A stretch of DNA of 64,000 nt from CAIJMU01 sp035530275 (GTDB lineage Bacteria > Spirochaetota > Spirochaetia > Treponematales > Rectinemataceae): positions 124,001 to 188,000 of the forward strand of contig DATKVC010000013.1 in assembly GCA_035530275.1 (NCBI GenBank). Direction: 5' to 3'. The notes under the pieces are model-generated. The model had not been told where the DNA came from. It worked only from the letters and a program-made list of their open reading frames with translations, and did not search any database. The translations under genes and the position numbers were made by a program. How positions within the stretch are numbered: the first letter of the stretch is position 1; each line of letters opens with the position of its first letter. Positions 54,051 through 62,988 of the stretch are shown here, one piece after another.

Positions 54051-54110
54051 TCGTCATTGCGAACCTTGAGGGTCGTCACCAGTGCGACTTCAGGCGCTGA
54101 GCAATCCTGG
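54051..54110. repeat. REP-like palindromic element, degenerate
   Basis: TCGTCATTGCGAACC at the left and TGAGCAATCCTGG at the right, about 60 bp apart, resemble the GTCATTGCGAG...GAAGCAATC dispersed palindromes found in many genomes. It lies in the gene-poor stretch between convergent genes. Confidence 0.4.
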
Positions 54111-54138
54111 CCGGCGAGTTCGAAATCCTTCGACCCTT

Positions 54139-54501
54139 TCAACCCGCTTCGTAGCGCGCCATGCTCGTCGGTGTCTCGAAGACCTCCACGGCGTGGAGAG
54201 GCGCACCTGGGAGGATGGCGAGGATGCCGTCGAAGATATGACGCGCGATCCGTTCCGCGCTCGGGTCGTCGCCGAAGGCGGGAAAATCGTTGAGATTGCG
54301 ATGATCGAGCTCACCTGCGACCTGTCTAAGGGCGGCCTTGAGTTCACCAAAGTCGAGCAGCATCCCTCCCTCACCGAGAGTCTCACCCTTGGCCCAGGCT
54401 CGCACCCTGTAGTTGTGCCCATGGAGTCTTTCGCACTTGCCTCGATAGTGGGAAAGAAAATGCGCGGCTGCGAAATCGGTTTCGACGCGAACGTAATACA
54501 T
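54139..54501 (-). CDS. queD: 6-carboxy-tetrahydropterin synthase QueD
   Basis: 120 residues of the tunnelling fold. Zinc ligands are H14 (AAHFL), H27 and H29 (HGHNY), the catalytic Cys is C23 (GKCERLHGH), and the C-terminal VEVFETP supplies the Glu. Converts dihydroneopterin triphosphate into 6-carboxy-tetrahydropterin in queuosine synthesis. GAGGAG lies before the ATG. No other que genes are nearby and no preQ1 riboswitch is evident. Confidence 0.93.
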   Translation of the reverse strand: MYYVRVETDFAAAHFLSHYRGKCERLHGHNYRVRAWAKGETLGEGGMLLDFGELKAALRQVAGELDHRNLNDFPAFGDDPSAERIARHIFDGILAILPGAPLHAVEVFETPTSMARYEAG

Positions 54502-54643
54502 GGCGACTCCTCTAGTGCGTCACGCAGAGTATGCCATTTTGAATCGAATTGGAGTAGTGCGAGAACAGGCACCCGGGCGGTCGCAGCCTCATTCCCTACC
54601 AGCGACATCCACGAGAAAAGGGCTGATAGCGCAACTAGCTCCC

Positions 54644-54681
54644 TTGAAGCTCCTTTCGGCCTCTGCTAGTGTTTCGCGATG
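54644..54681 (+). promoter_or_regulatory. Promoter giving a leaderless mRNA for murE
   Basis: TTGAAG (54644-54649), 17 bp, TAGTGT (54667-54672), then 6 nt to the ATG at 54679. The -10 box is weak (three of six), so the case rests on spacing. Confidence 0.4.
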
Positions 54682-56292
54682 TCGCGCAGACTTTCATCCC
54701 TCGTCGCAAGGCTGGCAGCCCTCGAAAGCTCGGGCGATCCCGACACCGAGATCCGGGGCCTCGCCTACGATTCTCGGGCCGTAAAACCGGGCTATCTTTT
54801 TTTCGCCCTGCCCGGCATCCATGACGACGGCGAACGCTGGATCGCCGCGGCGGTCGATTCGGGCGCCTGCGCCATCATCCATCGCAACGGGATTGCCGAC
54901 AAGCGTCCCGGCGTTGCCTATATACGCGTCGCCGATCCACGGGCAGCCATGTCGCCCGTTGCGGATGCCTTCTACGCGTCACCCTCCCGCGACCTCACGG
55001 TGATCGGAGTGACAGGCACCGAGGGCAAGAGTACGACGGTTTATCTCATCTGGCAGCTTTTGAATCTCGCAGGTTACAAGGCCGGCTTCTTCTCCACCGT
55101 CATGTCGGACTCGGGGGCGGGCGAGCTCCCCAATCCCGAACACCAGACGACCCCCGAGGCCACGGCGGTCCAGCGGATGCTCGCCTCGATGCGCGACGCG
55201 GGCATGGATTTCGCCGTGGTCGAAGCCTCCTCACACGGTCTCTCCCCCCGAACCTCCCGTCTCGCGGATGTCGCGTTCGATGCGGGTGTCTTCATGAACG
55301 TGCGGCACGAGCACCTGGAATTCCATGGTAGTTGGGAACAATATCGCCACGACAAGGCCAATCTCTTCCGCGCCCTCGACGCCGTGGCGCACGACAAGAT
55401 CAGGGGCGGAAGGCGGATTGCGGTTCCGGCCTTCGGCGTGGCCTGCGCCGATGATCCCTCGGCCGCTTATTTCGCGAAGGCGACGGAGCATCGGACCCTC
55501 ACCTTCTCCTCCAAGGGCGCCGAGGCCGATTTCCTCGCGCAGTCGATAGAAAGCGACGCGGCGGGAAACAGCTTCCTGCTCCGCAGTCCTGAAGGCAGCT
55601 ACGAGGCGCGCATCGAACTGCCGGGAGCCTTCAACGTCGACAATTGCCTGGCAGCTGTCGCGACGGTCTCGGAGTCTGCCGGGCTGCCCGTCTCCGTGCT
55701 GGTCCCCTTGTTGCCGCGCCTCAGGCCCGTCCTAGGCCGCATGACAGGCGTCGATCTCGGCCAGCCCTTCGAGGTCATCGTGGATTATGCCCACACTCCC
55801 TCGTCCTTCGAGGCGATATTACCCCCTCTTAGACTGAGGGCGCGCGGTCGGCTCATCGTTCTTTTCGGCTCGGCGGGCGAGAGGGACAGGGCCAAACGCC
55901 CCCAACAAGGCGCGATCGCCGCCGCCTGCGCGGATGTCCTGATCCTCTCCGACGAGGACCCCCGAGGAGAGGAGCCTATGGCCATTCTCGAGGAAATCGC
56001 GCGGGGCGCCGAAGCGGGAACCATCGGAAGCGAAGCCCGAAAAGCTCTCCTCTCCCGCGGCGTCGACCTCTTCCTCATCCCCGACAGGAGACTCGCCATT
56101 CGCCGTGCCTTTTCGCTCGCGAAGTCCGGGGACATCGTCCTTCTCCTCGGCAAGGGGCACGAAAACTCCATCATCTATCGGGACGGGGCGATTCCCTGGG
56201 ACGAATTGTCCGCGGCTCGCGAGGCATTGGGCGAACTCGGCTATAGCCGAGGTGGTTCGGAGAGACCTCGATCGGAAATCCCTCACAATTGA
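54679..56292 (+). CDS. murE: UDP-MurNAc-tripeptide synthetase MurE
   Basis: 537 residues. Mur ligase domains in order: N-terminal domain with LAYDSRAVKPGYLFFAL, ATP-binding VTGTEGKSTTVYL, the central block with HQTTPEA and VEASSHGL, and C-terminal FGSAGERDRAKRP. It adds the third residue of the peptidoglycan stem. The specificity loop, normally DNPR for meso-diaminopimelate, reads D425-E-D-P-R429 (SDEDPRGEEP), so the added amino acid is uncertain. Spirochaete walls of the Treponema/Borrelia line carry ornithine, which would fit. Followed by ddl after 46 bp. Confidence 0.92.
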   Translation: MSRRLSSLVARLAALESSGDPDTEIRGLAYDSRAVKPGYLFFALPGIHDDGERWIAAAVDSGACAIIHRNGIADKRPGVAYIRVADPRAAMSPVADAFYASPSRDLTVIGVTGTEGKSTTVYLIWQLLNLAGYKAGFFSTVMSDSGAGELPNPEHQTTPEATAVQRMLASMRDAGMDFAVVEASSHGLSPRTSRLADVAFDAGVFMNVRHEHLEFHGSWEQYRHDKANLFRALDAVAHDKIRGGRRIAVPAFGVACADDPSAAYFAKATEHRTLTFSSKGAEADFLAQSIESDAAGNSFLLRSPEGSYEARIELPGAFNVDNCLAAVATVSESAGLPVSVLVPLLPRLRPVLGRMTGVDLGQPFEVIVDYAHTPSSFEAILPPLRLRARGRLIVLFGSAGERDRAKRPQQGAIAAACADVLILSDEDPRGEEPMAILEEIARGAEAGTIGSEARKALLSRGVDLFLIPDRRLAIRRAFSLAKSGDIVLLLGKGHENSIIYRDGAIPWDELSAAREALGELGYSRGGSERPRSEIPHN

Positions 56293-56338
56293 TCTTTCCA
56301 GGTATGTAAGCGCCGAAGGGGCGGAATCAGGAGTTGAC

Positions 56339-57478
56339 ATGAAACGCGTCGTCATATTGTACGGTGGAAAATCGGGCGAGCACGAGGTCTCGCTCCAGTC
56401 GGCGGCGAGCATCGTGCGTCACCTGGATAAAGAGCTCTTCGATCCGATCCTCGTTTCCATCGACAAGGAGGGAGCTTGGCTCCTCCAGGGGCCCCATGTC
56501 CTCGCGCGGGCACTGGCGGGAGAGCCGAGGCTCGCCATCGGCGCGGGGGCTCGTGTCTTCATCGCCCCCGCTTCTGGCCTCATAGCAGCCGACGCAGGAG
56601 TAAATGTACCTATTCCCTGCGATGTCGTCTTTCCCGTGCTCCATGGCACCTTCGGCGAGGATGGCACCATCCAGGGCCTCCTCGAAGTAGCTGGACTGCC
56701 CTATGTCGGGGCGCCCGTCATGGGCTCGGCCCTCGGCATGGACAAGGAAAAGGCCAAACGCCTCTGGCAGGCAGAGGGTCTGCCCGTCGTGCCCTTCGTC
56801 CTCGCAAGAATGGGTGAAGAATCGAAGCCGGAGAGTCTCGCGAGGCTCGCTCTGGAGGTGGGCAAGCGTTTCGGCTGGCCTGCCTTCGTCAAACCTGCCT
56901 GCGCCGGCTCATCGGTCGGCGCCTCCCGCGTCAAGGACGAATCCGATCTCGGCCGGGCGCTAAAGGAAGCCCTCGAGTGGGACGACAAGGTCCTCATCGA
57001 ACCCCTTGTCACCGCAACGGAAATCGAGTGCTCGGTCCTCGGCAACGGCGATCCCCGCGCCTTCCCTCCGGGTGAAATCGTCCCGAGTCATGAGTTCTAT
57101 GATTACGAAGCGAAATACATCGACCCCGATGGCGCGGCCCTCATCCTCCCGGCGAAGATCGAAGAGGACCTCTCCAGGCGAGTCCGCGATCTTGCGGTCA
57201 AGGCTTACAAGGCCCTCGATCTCGCAGGCATGGCCCGCGTCGATTTCTTCGTCGACAAGAAGTCCGGAGAGGTCCTCCTCAACGAGGTCAACACCATCCC
57301 CGGATTCACGAACATCTCGATGTATCCAAAGATGTGCGAAATAGGCGGTCTCGAGTACTCGAAACTCATCTCCGAACTCATCGAACTCGCCTTGTCCCGC
57401 CACGAGGAAAGGAAACGCTTGAGGTATTCTTTCGAATCGGAGACCCAACCGATCACGAACATACCATTTTGTTTCTAG
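56339..57478 (+). CDS. ddl: D-alanine--D-alanine ligase
   Basis: 379 residues. Ddl blocks: ILYGGKSGEHEVSLQSA, HGTFGEDGTIQGLLE, ATP-grasp with FVKPACAGSSVGASRV, and C-terminal RVDFFVDKKSGEVLLNEVNTIPGF. It makes the D-Ala-D-Ala used next by MurF. The SD AGGAG lies 6 bases before the ATG at 56339; upstream in-frame ATGs would overlap murE. Probably co-transcribed with murE. Confidence 0.95.
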   Translation: MKRVVILYGGKSGEHEVSLQSAASIVRHLDKELFDPILVSIDKEGAWLLQGPHVLARALAGEPRLAIGAGARVFIAPASGLIAADAGVNVPIPCDVVFPVLHGTFGEDGTIQGLLEVAGLPYVGAPVMGSALGMDKEKAKRLWQAEGLPVVPFVLARMGEESKPESLARLALEVGKRFGWPAFVKPACAGSSVGASRVKDESDLGRALKEALEWDDKVLIEPLVTATEIECSVLGNGDPRAFPPGEIVPSHEFYDYEAKYIDPDGAALILPAKIEEDLSRRVRDLAVKAYKALDLAGMARVDFFVDKKSGEVLLNEVNTIPGFTNISMYPKMCEIGGLEYSKLISELIELALSRHEERKRLRYSFESETQPITNIPFCF

Positions 57479-57510
57479 GTTGCATGCTCCCGGCGACGCC
57501 GAATATCCAC

Positions 57511-57540
57511 TCGACTCAATAAATATACAATTAGTATAGA
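57511..57540 (+). promoter_or_regulatory. Possible promoter upstream of rocD
   Basis: TCGACT (57511-57516), 18 bp, TATAGA (57535-57540) in a short AT-rich stretch after ddl. Leader of about 110 nt. Confidence 0.4.
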
Positions 57541-57656
57541 GCATTCCTCCACTGGCGCCGGAGAATTCCCCGTGTTACACTTGGAGGGCCCCGAGGGGTA
57601 AAGCGCGCGCGGAACCGCCGCATGACGGACGGCCGCGTGACGCAGGAGGAATTCCC

Positions 57657-58856
57657 ATGAAAAGCCAGGACTATATCGCCCTGGATGAGCGCTACGGCGC
57701 CCACAACTATCATCCGCTTCCCGTCGTCATCTCTTGGGCGGAAGGCTGCCGAGTCAAGGATCCAGAAGGGAGGAGCTACCTCGACTTCCTTTCGGCCTAC
57801 TCAGCGGTCAACCAAGGCCATCGCAATCCCAAGATAGTCAAGGCCGCGAAGGACCAGCTCGACACCTCGACCCTGACGAGCCGGGCCTTCCATAACGACA
57901 AGATGGGACCCTTCCTCAAGAAACTCTGCGACTACACGGGTTACGAATGCGCCTTGCCCATGAACACGGGTGCAGAGGCGGTCGAGACCGCGCTCAAGGC
58001 GGCCCGCCGCTGGGGCGTCGAGGTCAAGGGCGTTGAGAACGGCAAACAGGAGATCGTCTGCGTCGACGACAACTTCCACGGCCGCACCATCGCCGTCATC
58101 TCGATGTCGAGCGATCCCGATTCCACCGTCAACTACGGCCCTTACGTCCCTGGTTTCAAACGCGTTCCCTACGGCGACGCGAAGGCCATCGAAGGAGCGA
58201 TCACGCCGAACACGGTGGCCGTCATCGTGGAGCCCATCCAGGGCGAGGCAGGCGTCGTCACGCCCCCCGAGGGTTATCTCAAGGCAATCCGCGAAATCTG
58301 CACGAAGAACCGCGTCCTCTTCATCGCCGACGAAATCCAGACGGGCTTCTGCCGCACGGGCAAGCGCTTCGCCTGGCAGCATGAGGGGGCGCGTCCCGAC
58401 ATCATGTGCCTCGGCAAGGCCCTCGGCGGCGGCATCATGCCCATTTCGGCCATCGTGGCCGACCATGCGGTGATGGACGTCTTCACCCCGGGCACCCACG
58501 GCTCAACCTTCGGCGGCAATCCCCTGGCCTCCGCAATCGGCATAGCGGCCCTCGAGGTTCTCGAGGAAGAGAGGCTCGACGAAAACGCCGAAGGCCTCGG
58601 CACGATCTTCCGCGAGGAGATCGCGAAGATCCGCTGCCCGAAGATGAAGCTCGTCCGCGGCAAGGGCCTCCTCAACGCCGTCGTCTTCGAGAAGGGCTTC
58701 GAGGCTTGGGATGTCTGCATCGCCCTCAAGGAAGCCGGCCTCCTCGCCAAACAAACCCACGGCAACATCATCCGCTTCGCCCCTCCCCTCGTCATCACCG
58801 AGAAGGAACTCCGAGAGGCGATCGCCATCATCAAAACGGTTTTCGAAAAGATTTGA
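57657..58856 (+). CDS. rocD: Ornithine--oxo-acid aminotransferase
   Basis: 399 residues, class III PLP aminotransferase. Ornithine aminotransferase sequence throughout: YGAHNYHPLPVVISWAEG, NTGAEAVETALKAARRW, NFHGRTIAVISMS, the EPIQGEAGVV and DEIQTGFCRTGK blocks and the PLP Lys in CLGKALGGGIMP. It interconverts ornithine and glutamate semialdehyde. A perfect AGGAGG lies 7 bases before the ATG. Position after murE-ddl suggests supply of ornithine for the cell wall, but use as a catabolic enzyme or for proline synthesis is equally possible. Confidence 0.95.
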   Translation: MKSQDYIALDERYGAHNYHPLPVVISWAEGCRVKDPEGRSYLDFLSAYSAVNQGHRNPKIVKAAKDQLDTSTLTSRAFHNDKMGPFLKKLCDYTGYECALPMNTGAEAVETALKAARRWGVEVKGVENGKQEIVCVDDNFHGRTIAVISMSSDPDSTVNYGPYVPGFKRVPYGDAKAIEGAITPNTVAVIVEPIQGEAGVVTPPEGYLKAIREICTKNRVLFIADEIQTGFCRTGKRFAWQHEGARPDIMCLGKALGGGIMPISAIVADHAVMDVFTPGTHGSTFGGNPLASAIGIAALEVLEEERLDENAEGLGTIFREEIAKIRCPKMKLVRGKGLLNAVVFEKGFEAWDVCIALKEAGLLAKQTHGNIIRFAPPLVITEKELREAIAIIKTVFEKI

Positions 58857-58926
58857 GGCCGGAGCAGCGAGCCGAATCTGCGCCCCGCCTCGCACGGCCA
58901 CTCTTTCCAATTAGAACCTTCTAGAA

Positions 58927-58967
58927 GAGAGGGCCGCCCGGATTCATCCGGAACGGCCCTCTTCCTT
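58927..58967. terminator. Terminator between convergent rocD and M16 genes
   Basis: Stem of two helices (58929-58936 with 58954-58961, and 58938-58942 with 58947-58951) with a small internal bulge, followed on the plus strand by TTCCTTT. Confidence 0.75.
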
Positions 58968-58996
58968 TAATCTGCTTACTCGGCTGCCGAAGTCGC

Positions 58997-60517
58997 CTAA
59001 CGCGGCCCAAGCCCGACGAAGTCAGACTCCTTGAATTGGGAAAGCATGTCGGCGGGTCCGAGGGCGACCCAGAGGATGGGCGCGTCGGTGAAATATTTGC
59101 GGAAGGCCCTCTCTATGTCGTCCGCGCCTACGGCCGAAACCTTGTCAACGTCGAGGAGCCAGGCGCGGGGATCGCCGAACTCGACGACGGAGCGGGCGAT
59201 CTCGCCGGCGACCGCCGCGTTCGTCGTGATCTTGCTGTAGCTCTCATTGATGTAGATGGTCTTGTAGACGGGGAGGACCTCGGCCACGGCTGCCCTCGGC
59301 GAGCGCCCCTCGGCCGCCTTGGGGGCGACGCTCATGGCCCGTCCTGCTTCCAATTCGCCGGCGGCCTCGTCGAGATAGGATTTGATTTTATCGGGCGCCG
59401 AAGTCTTGAACACGCTGATCGAACCGTAACTCGCGCCGAAGGATCGCACGACGGCCCCTGGCGTGTACGCTGCCCCGTATTTGTCGCGCACCACGTTGAA
59501 GAGGAGGTCGGAATAGAGTCTCGCGGCTAGGCTCGCGGCGGCCCAGTCAGGCTCGGTCGGGGAAGGCGCCGCGAAATCTCCGCGAAGATAGGCGATGCCC
59601 TTCGAGGCGGCGAATTCCTTCTTGACAAGACGCGCCTTGACCCTTCCCTCGAAACTGGGAGCCGCCGAGGGAATTTCCATCTTGCGGTCGGGGATGGAAC
59701 CAAAGGCCCTTTCGAGGCCGCCCTTCAATTCGGCAAGATCGTAATTCCCTACGGCGACGATGAAGAAGCGATTGGCCGAAAAGGTCGCGGCATAGCGCGC
59801 CTTCACCTTTGCGAGATCCATCGAGGCGAGGGACTCTTCCGTGCCGTCCGGGGTGGCAGCATAGGGGTGGCCGGCGAAGAAATCCTTGTTCATCTCGGTG
59901 GCAGTCGCCTGCCAGGGATCCTGTTCCTTTTTCTGGAGGGCCAGTTTCGCGTCGGAAAGGACTCTGTCGAAATCGGCGGGGTCCCATGCTGGGTCGTTGA
60001 AGGTGCTGGCCCAAATTGGAAGAAGCTCGTCGAAGTAGCGATCGAGGCAACTCAGGGTATAGGTGGAATAATCGAAGACGCTCCCGGTAGAAAAGCTGGC
60101 GCTCGTCTCGTCGAGTTTCGCGCTGAGTTTCTCGTAGGGCCACTCGCGCGAACCCCTGGCCATTTCGCGAAGCATCAGCGATTCGAGGCCCGCCTCGGAT
60201 TCCTTCGTGATGAGGGTGCCACCGCGGAGAACGATGCTGAGGGAGCGAACCCGATTGGCGTCGTTGGTCCTGAGGACGACGGGTATGCCGTTCGAAAGAC
60301 TGAAGGTCGAATAGGAAGGCGCGTTTTCGAGGGCGAAGGCTCCGGCCTTTCCCGAAGTGAAGATCGGCTCGAGAGCGTCGAGGCGGACCTGGGCCGCGCT
60401 GCTCCCCCTGGCCATGGCGGAAGTCCCCTGAGCGCCGGCTCCGAAGGCCAGACAGACGCCCAGAGCGAGGGCGACGAGGAGGGGTCTCCGATTGGCGAAT
60501 GTCATTTCGGCTCGCAT
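58997..60517 (-). CDS. M16 peptidase-like protein, catalytically incomplete
   Basis: 506 residues from the ATG at 60517 (GGGAGG 7 bases upstream), overlapping the upstream stop by one base. A signal peptide ends around FGAGA. The M16 fold is recognisable (LSNGIPVVLRTNDANRVRSLSIVLRGG, then the domain with FFIVAVGNYD), but the zinc motif HXXEH is absent: the aligned place reads ESLMLREMARGS. It is probably the non-catalytic subunit of a heterodimer with the protein encoded directly upstream. Periplasmic. Confidence 0.85.
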   Translation of the reverse strand: MRAEMTFANRRPLLVALALGVCLAFGAGAQGTSAMARGSSAAQVRLDALEPIFTSGKAGAFALENAPSYSTFSLSNGIPVVLRTNDANRVRSLSIVLRGGTLITKESEAGLESLMLREMARGSREWPYEKLSAKLDETSASFSTGSVFDYSTYTLSCLDRYFDELLPIWASTFNDPAWDPADFDRVLSDAKLALQKKEQDPWQATATEMNKDFFAGHPYAATPDGTEESLASMDLAKVKARYAATFSANRFFIVAVGNYDLAELKGGLERAFGSIPDRKMEIPSAAPSFEGRVKARLVKKEFAASKGIAYLRGDFAAPSPTEPDWAAASLAARLYSDLLFNVVRDKYGAAYTPGAVVRSFGASYGSISVFKTSAPDKIKSYLDEAAGELEAGRAMSVAPKAAEGRSPRAAVAEVLPVYKTIYINESYSKITTNAAVAGEIARSVVEFGDPRAWLLDVDKVSAVGADDIERAFRKYFTDAPILWVALGPADMLSQFKESDFVGLGPR

Positions 60518-62043
60518 CATTTGCCTCCCTGCTGCTGCCACCAAAAGGCGTCGGCCGGCGTCACGTTCTCATAGCCCAGGGACTTTGCGCCCTCGTCCAT
60601 CGCGGCGTCCTTGGCGGCATCACTCGAGTTTACGCGCACCCCAAGCTCCGAGGGTCTGTCGAGGATGTAGCTCCGTATCAAGGCGGATATGTCGTCGAAG
60701 CTCACCTTCCGGCAATTTTCTTCATAATTGTAAAAGTAGTCGCTCGAGGCGACCGACCACCAGAAAACCAGGACTCCCGACACGAAGGAGGAGGTATCCT
60801 CCATGCTGAGCAGGTTGTCGTCGACGAGCTTGCGCTTGGCGAGGGCAAGCTCCTCGTCACCGAAGTAGGTTCGCGGGTCCTTCGCGATCAACGCGAGCTC
60901 GTCTATCACCGCCTTTCGCAGAGCCTCGGCACGGTCGAGTATCGCTCCGCCCTCGCCTGCCCTCATGTAGGAATTGAAATACAGTACGCCCCCGTCCCTG
61001 GCGGTCGGATAGCCGAAATCGATGTATTCGGGGTCGTAGAGATCGGGCACCTTCTCCATGAGGTCTTTCTTGAAGCGACCCACGGGCGAGCGCGTGAGGA
61101 AGAGGAGGACGTCGGAGACGTAGCTGTTCTTGGTGTCGACGAGGACGTCGGGCCCTCGCCACTGAACACGAACGTTGTCGATGCCCTTGTAGTAGCCAGA
61201 ATCTTTGTAGAGAAGGCGAATGTCGCCGGGGAAGGACGGTTGGGGCGGAACGCCGATGGCCTGGGCCGGGGCGCCTTGCCAGTCGCCGAACCATTTCTTC
61301 ACCGAGGCGAAGACCTCGGCCGGCTTGACGTCGCCTCCGACGAGGATGGCCGCGTTCGAAGGCACGTACCAGGCAGCCTGCATGGCCTTGAGGTCGGCTA
61401 CGGTGGCCCCTTCGACGTTCGATTCCGGCCCATCCACGTTTTTCCGCCAGGGATAGGTCGAAAAAGCCCTTGAATCGAGGGCGTTCTCGAAGATCTGGTC
61501 GGGGTCGGCATGGTAGCCCTTGATTTCGTTGAGCACGACGCCCTTTTCGGTTTCGAGCTTGGCTGGATCGAAGACGGGATGACGCACCGCCCATGACCAG
61601 AATTGGACGCCGTCGTCGAGCTTGGACGAGGGGATGGTGATGTGGTACTCGATGTCCTGCCCTCCCGTCGAGCCGTTCCAGTCGGGGACGCCCAGCGAAT
61701 TGAGGGCCGCGGTAAAGGCGGCCTGATTGGGATACTTCTCGTTGGAGGCGAAGAGAAGATGCTCGTAGAGGTGGAAGAGACCGGCGTCCGACTTGTCCTG
61801 GGCGCTCGCTCCGCCCCGGAAGGCCACGCAGACGGTCGCCAGGGGCACCGAATGATTCTCCACGACAAAGATCTCGAGACCGTTGGGCAAGACGAGATGG
61901 GCCGGCCTATCGCCGGAAGTGGCTGAAATTGCCGCCGAGCCTTCGGCCGATAGGTTGAGCGAAAGGGCCGCGAGGGTTAAGGCCAGGAACAAACCAAAGG
62001 CACGCGCCCCTCCTCCCCTCATCGCGATGGATAATTTCTTCAT
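60517..62043 (-). CDS. M16 zinc peptidase, catalytic subunit
   Basis: 508 residues from the ATG at 62043 with AGGAGG 5 bases upstream. A signal peptide runs to about residue 33. The zinc motif HXXEH is intact as H91-L-Y-E-H95 in LFHLYEHLLF, with the downstream Glu in EKGVVLNEIKG. M16B enzymes cut small unfolded peptides in the periplasm. The gene is co-transcribed with a motif-less partner, as in other heterodimeric M16B pairs. Confidence 0.9.
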   Translation of the reverse strand: MKKLSIAMRGGGARAFGLFLALTLAALSLNLSAEGSAAISATSGDRPAHLVLPNGLEIFVVENHSVPLATVCVAFRGGASAQDKSDAGLFHLYEHLLFASNEKYPNQAAFTAALNSLGVPDWNGSTGGQDIEYHITIPSSKLDDGVQFWSWAVRHPVFDPAKLETEKGVVLNEIKGYHADPDQIFENALDSRAFSTYPWRKNVDGPESNVEGATVADLKAMQAAWYVPSNAAILVGGDVKPAEVFASVKKWFGDWQGAPAQAIGVPPQPSFPGDIRLLYKDSGYYKGIDNVRVQWRGPDVLVDTKNSYVSDVLLFLTRSPVGRFKKDLMEKVPDLYDPEYIDFGYPTARDGGVLYFNSYMRAGEGGAILDRAEALRKAVIDELALIAKDPRTYFGDEELALAKRKLVDDNLLSMEDTSSFVSGVLVFWWSVASSDYFYNYEENCRKVSFDDISALIRSYILDRPSELGVRVNSSDAAKDAAMDEGAKSLGYENVTPADAFWWQQQGGK

Positions 62044-62090
62044 GCAACCTCCTCTACTTCGCCTCGATGTGAACGATGCGAAAAACCGCC

Positions 62091-62119
62091 TTGTTAGCAT
62101 CCCTGTGCCGAGCTATCAT
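62091..62119 (+). promoter_or_regulatory. Promoter upstream of 62191 gene
   Basis: TTGTTA (62091-62096), 17 bp, TATCAT (62114-62119). Leader of about 65 nt with AAGGGA before the ATG. Confidence 0.6.
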
Positions 62120-62190
62120 GCCAAGAGTCGGCCGGCAGCGAAAGGTGCATTTCGCCCGGGCTGCCAGGTTTCATGTGAAGGGATGGCCCC

Positions 62191-62988
62191 ATGGATTCCC
62201 GTATCGTCAACGAAAAGGCCGAGGGCTACAGGGACAGGGTGCTCAGGCTCAATCCCTCGCTCATCGACGAACTGGGTCTCATCAAGCGAGGCATCCATCT
62301 CAAGATCGACGAATTCTTCGTATCCTGCTTTCCCTTCGACCTTTCCCTCGGCAAGGCCAGCCTCCTCGCCTCGCTTTCGCAGAAGGAAATCGATTTCTTC
62401 CGCAACTTGGCGAAACGCCCCCATAAGCTCAACCTGAATTTCAAGGTGCCCAGCGCCTCGAAGCCCATCACCTTTTTCGTACTATCTGATATCGTCGATT
62501 TCAGGAAGCCCAATGCCGATTCGCCCTATTGTTTTATAGATGTCGCGTTCAGGGAAACGCCCTTCGCCCTCAAGGAAATTCTCGTCACGTGGTTCGTCCA
62601 AAGCGATGAAGGCGAGGCATTCTTCGCCGACCCGACCGACCTCGCCGTCCCCCTCGAAAGACTCGGCGACTTCTTCGCGCATCCCCATGTGGCCCTCCTC
62701 AAAGACGGAGCGGCGGCGGACAGGCTCAGGATACTTTCGATGAGCAAGCGGGCTATAAGGGTCTTCGGCGAATATTCCGGCCCCCCGCCGGAAAAAGGGG
62801 AGATCCTCGATTTCGAGGCCCCGGCCGCGGAGGGAGCCGTGCCGATCAGGGGCGGTTGCGTCGAATTCACGACATCAGCCGAACTCCCGGGCTTCGCCTG
62901 GATCGGCGTGGAACTCGCCTACAATTCCTACCTGATCGCGCGCTTCATGCGTCTCTTCGTCGCGAAGAGGACAGGCGTTTCAATTTAG
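62191..62988 (+). CDS. Uncharacterised cytoplasmic protein, possibly PilZ-related
   Basis: 265 residues, no signal or membrane helix. Two halves are visible: residues 1-120 with mixed helices and strands (GIHLKIDEFFVSCFPFDLSL) and a second with a strand-rich region around RILSMSKRAIRVFG (about residues 180-195), weakly reminiscent of the (D/N)xSxxG turn of PilZ domains. The classic RxxxR is not clear. I would call it unknown, PilZ-like at best. The last 9 bp overlap the convergent histidine kinase gene. Confidence 0.6.
   Translation: MDSRIVNEKAEGYRDRVLRLNPSLIDELGLIKRGIHLKIDEFFVSCFPFDLSLGKASLLASLSQKEIDFFRNLAKRPHKLNLNFKVPSASKPITFFVLSDIVDFRKPNADSPYCFIDVAFRETPFALKEILVTWFVQSDEGEAFFADPTDLAVPLERLGDFFAHPHVALLKDGAAADRLRILSMSKRAIRVFGEYSGPPPEKGEILDFEAPAAEGAVPIRGGCVEFTTSAELPGFAWIGVELAYNSYLIARFMRLFVAKRTGVSI

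Noticed and set aside
54502..54678. preQ1 riboswitch upstream of queD
   Set aside because: No A-rich tail with the matching stem was found in the 177-bp gap.
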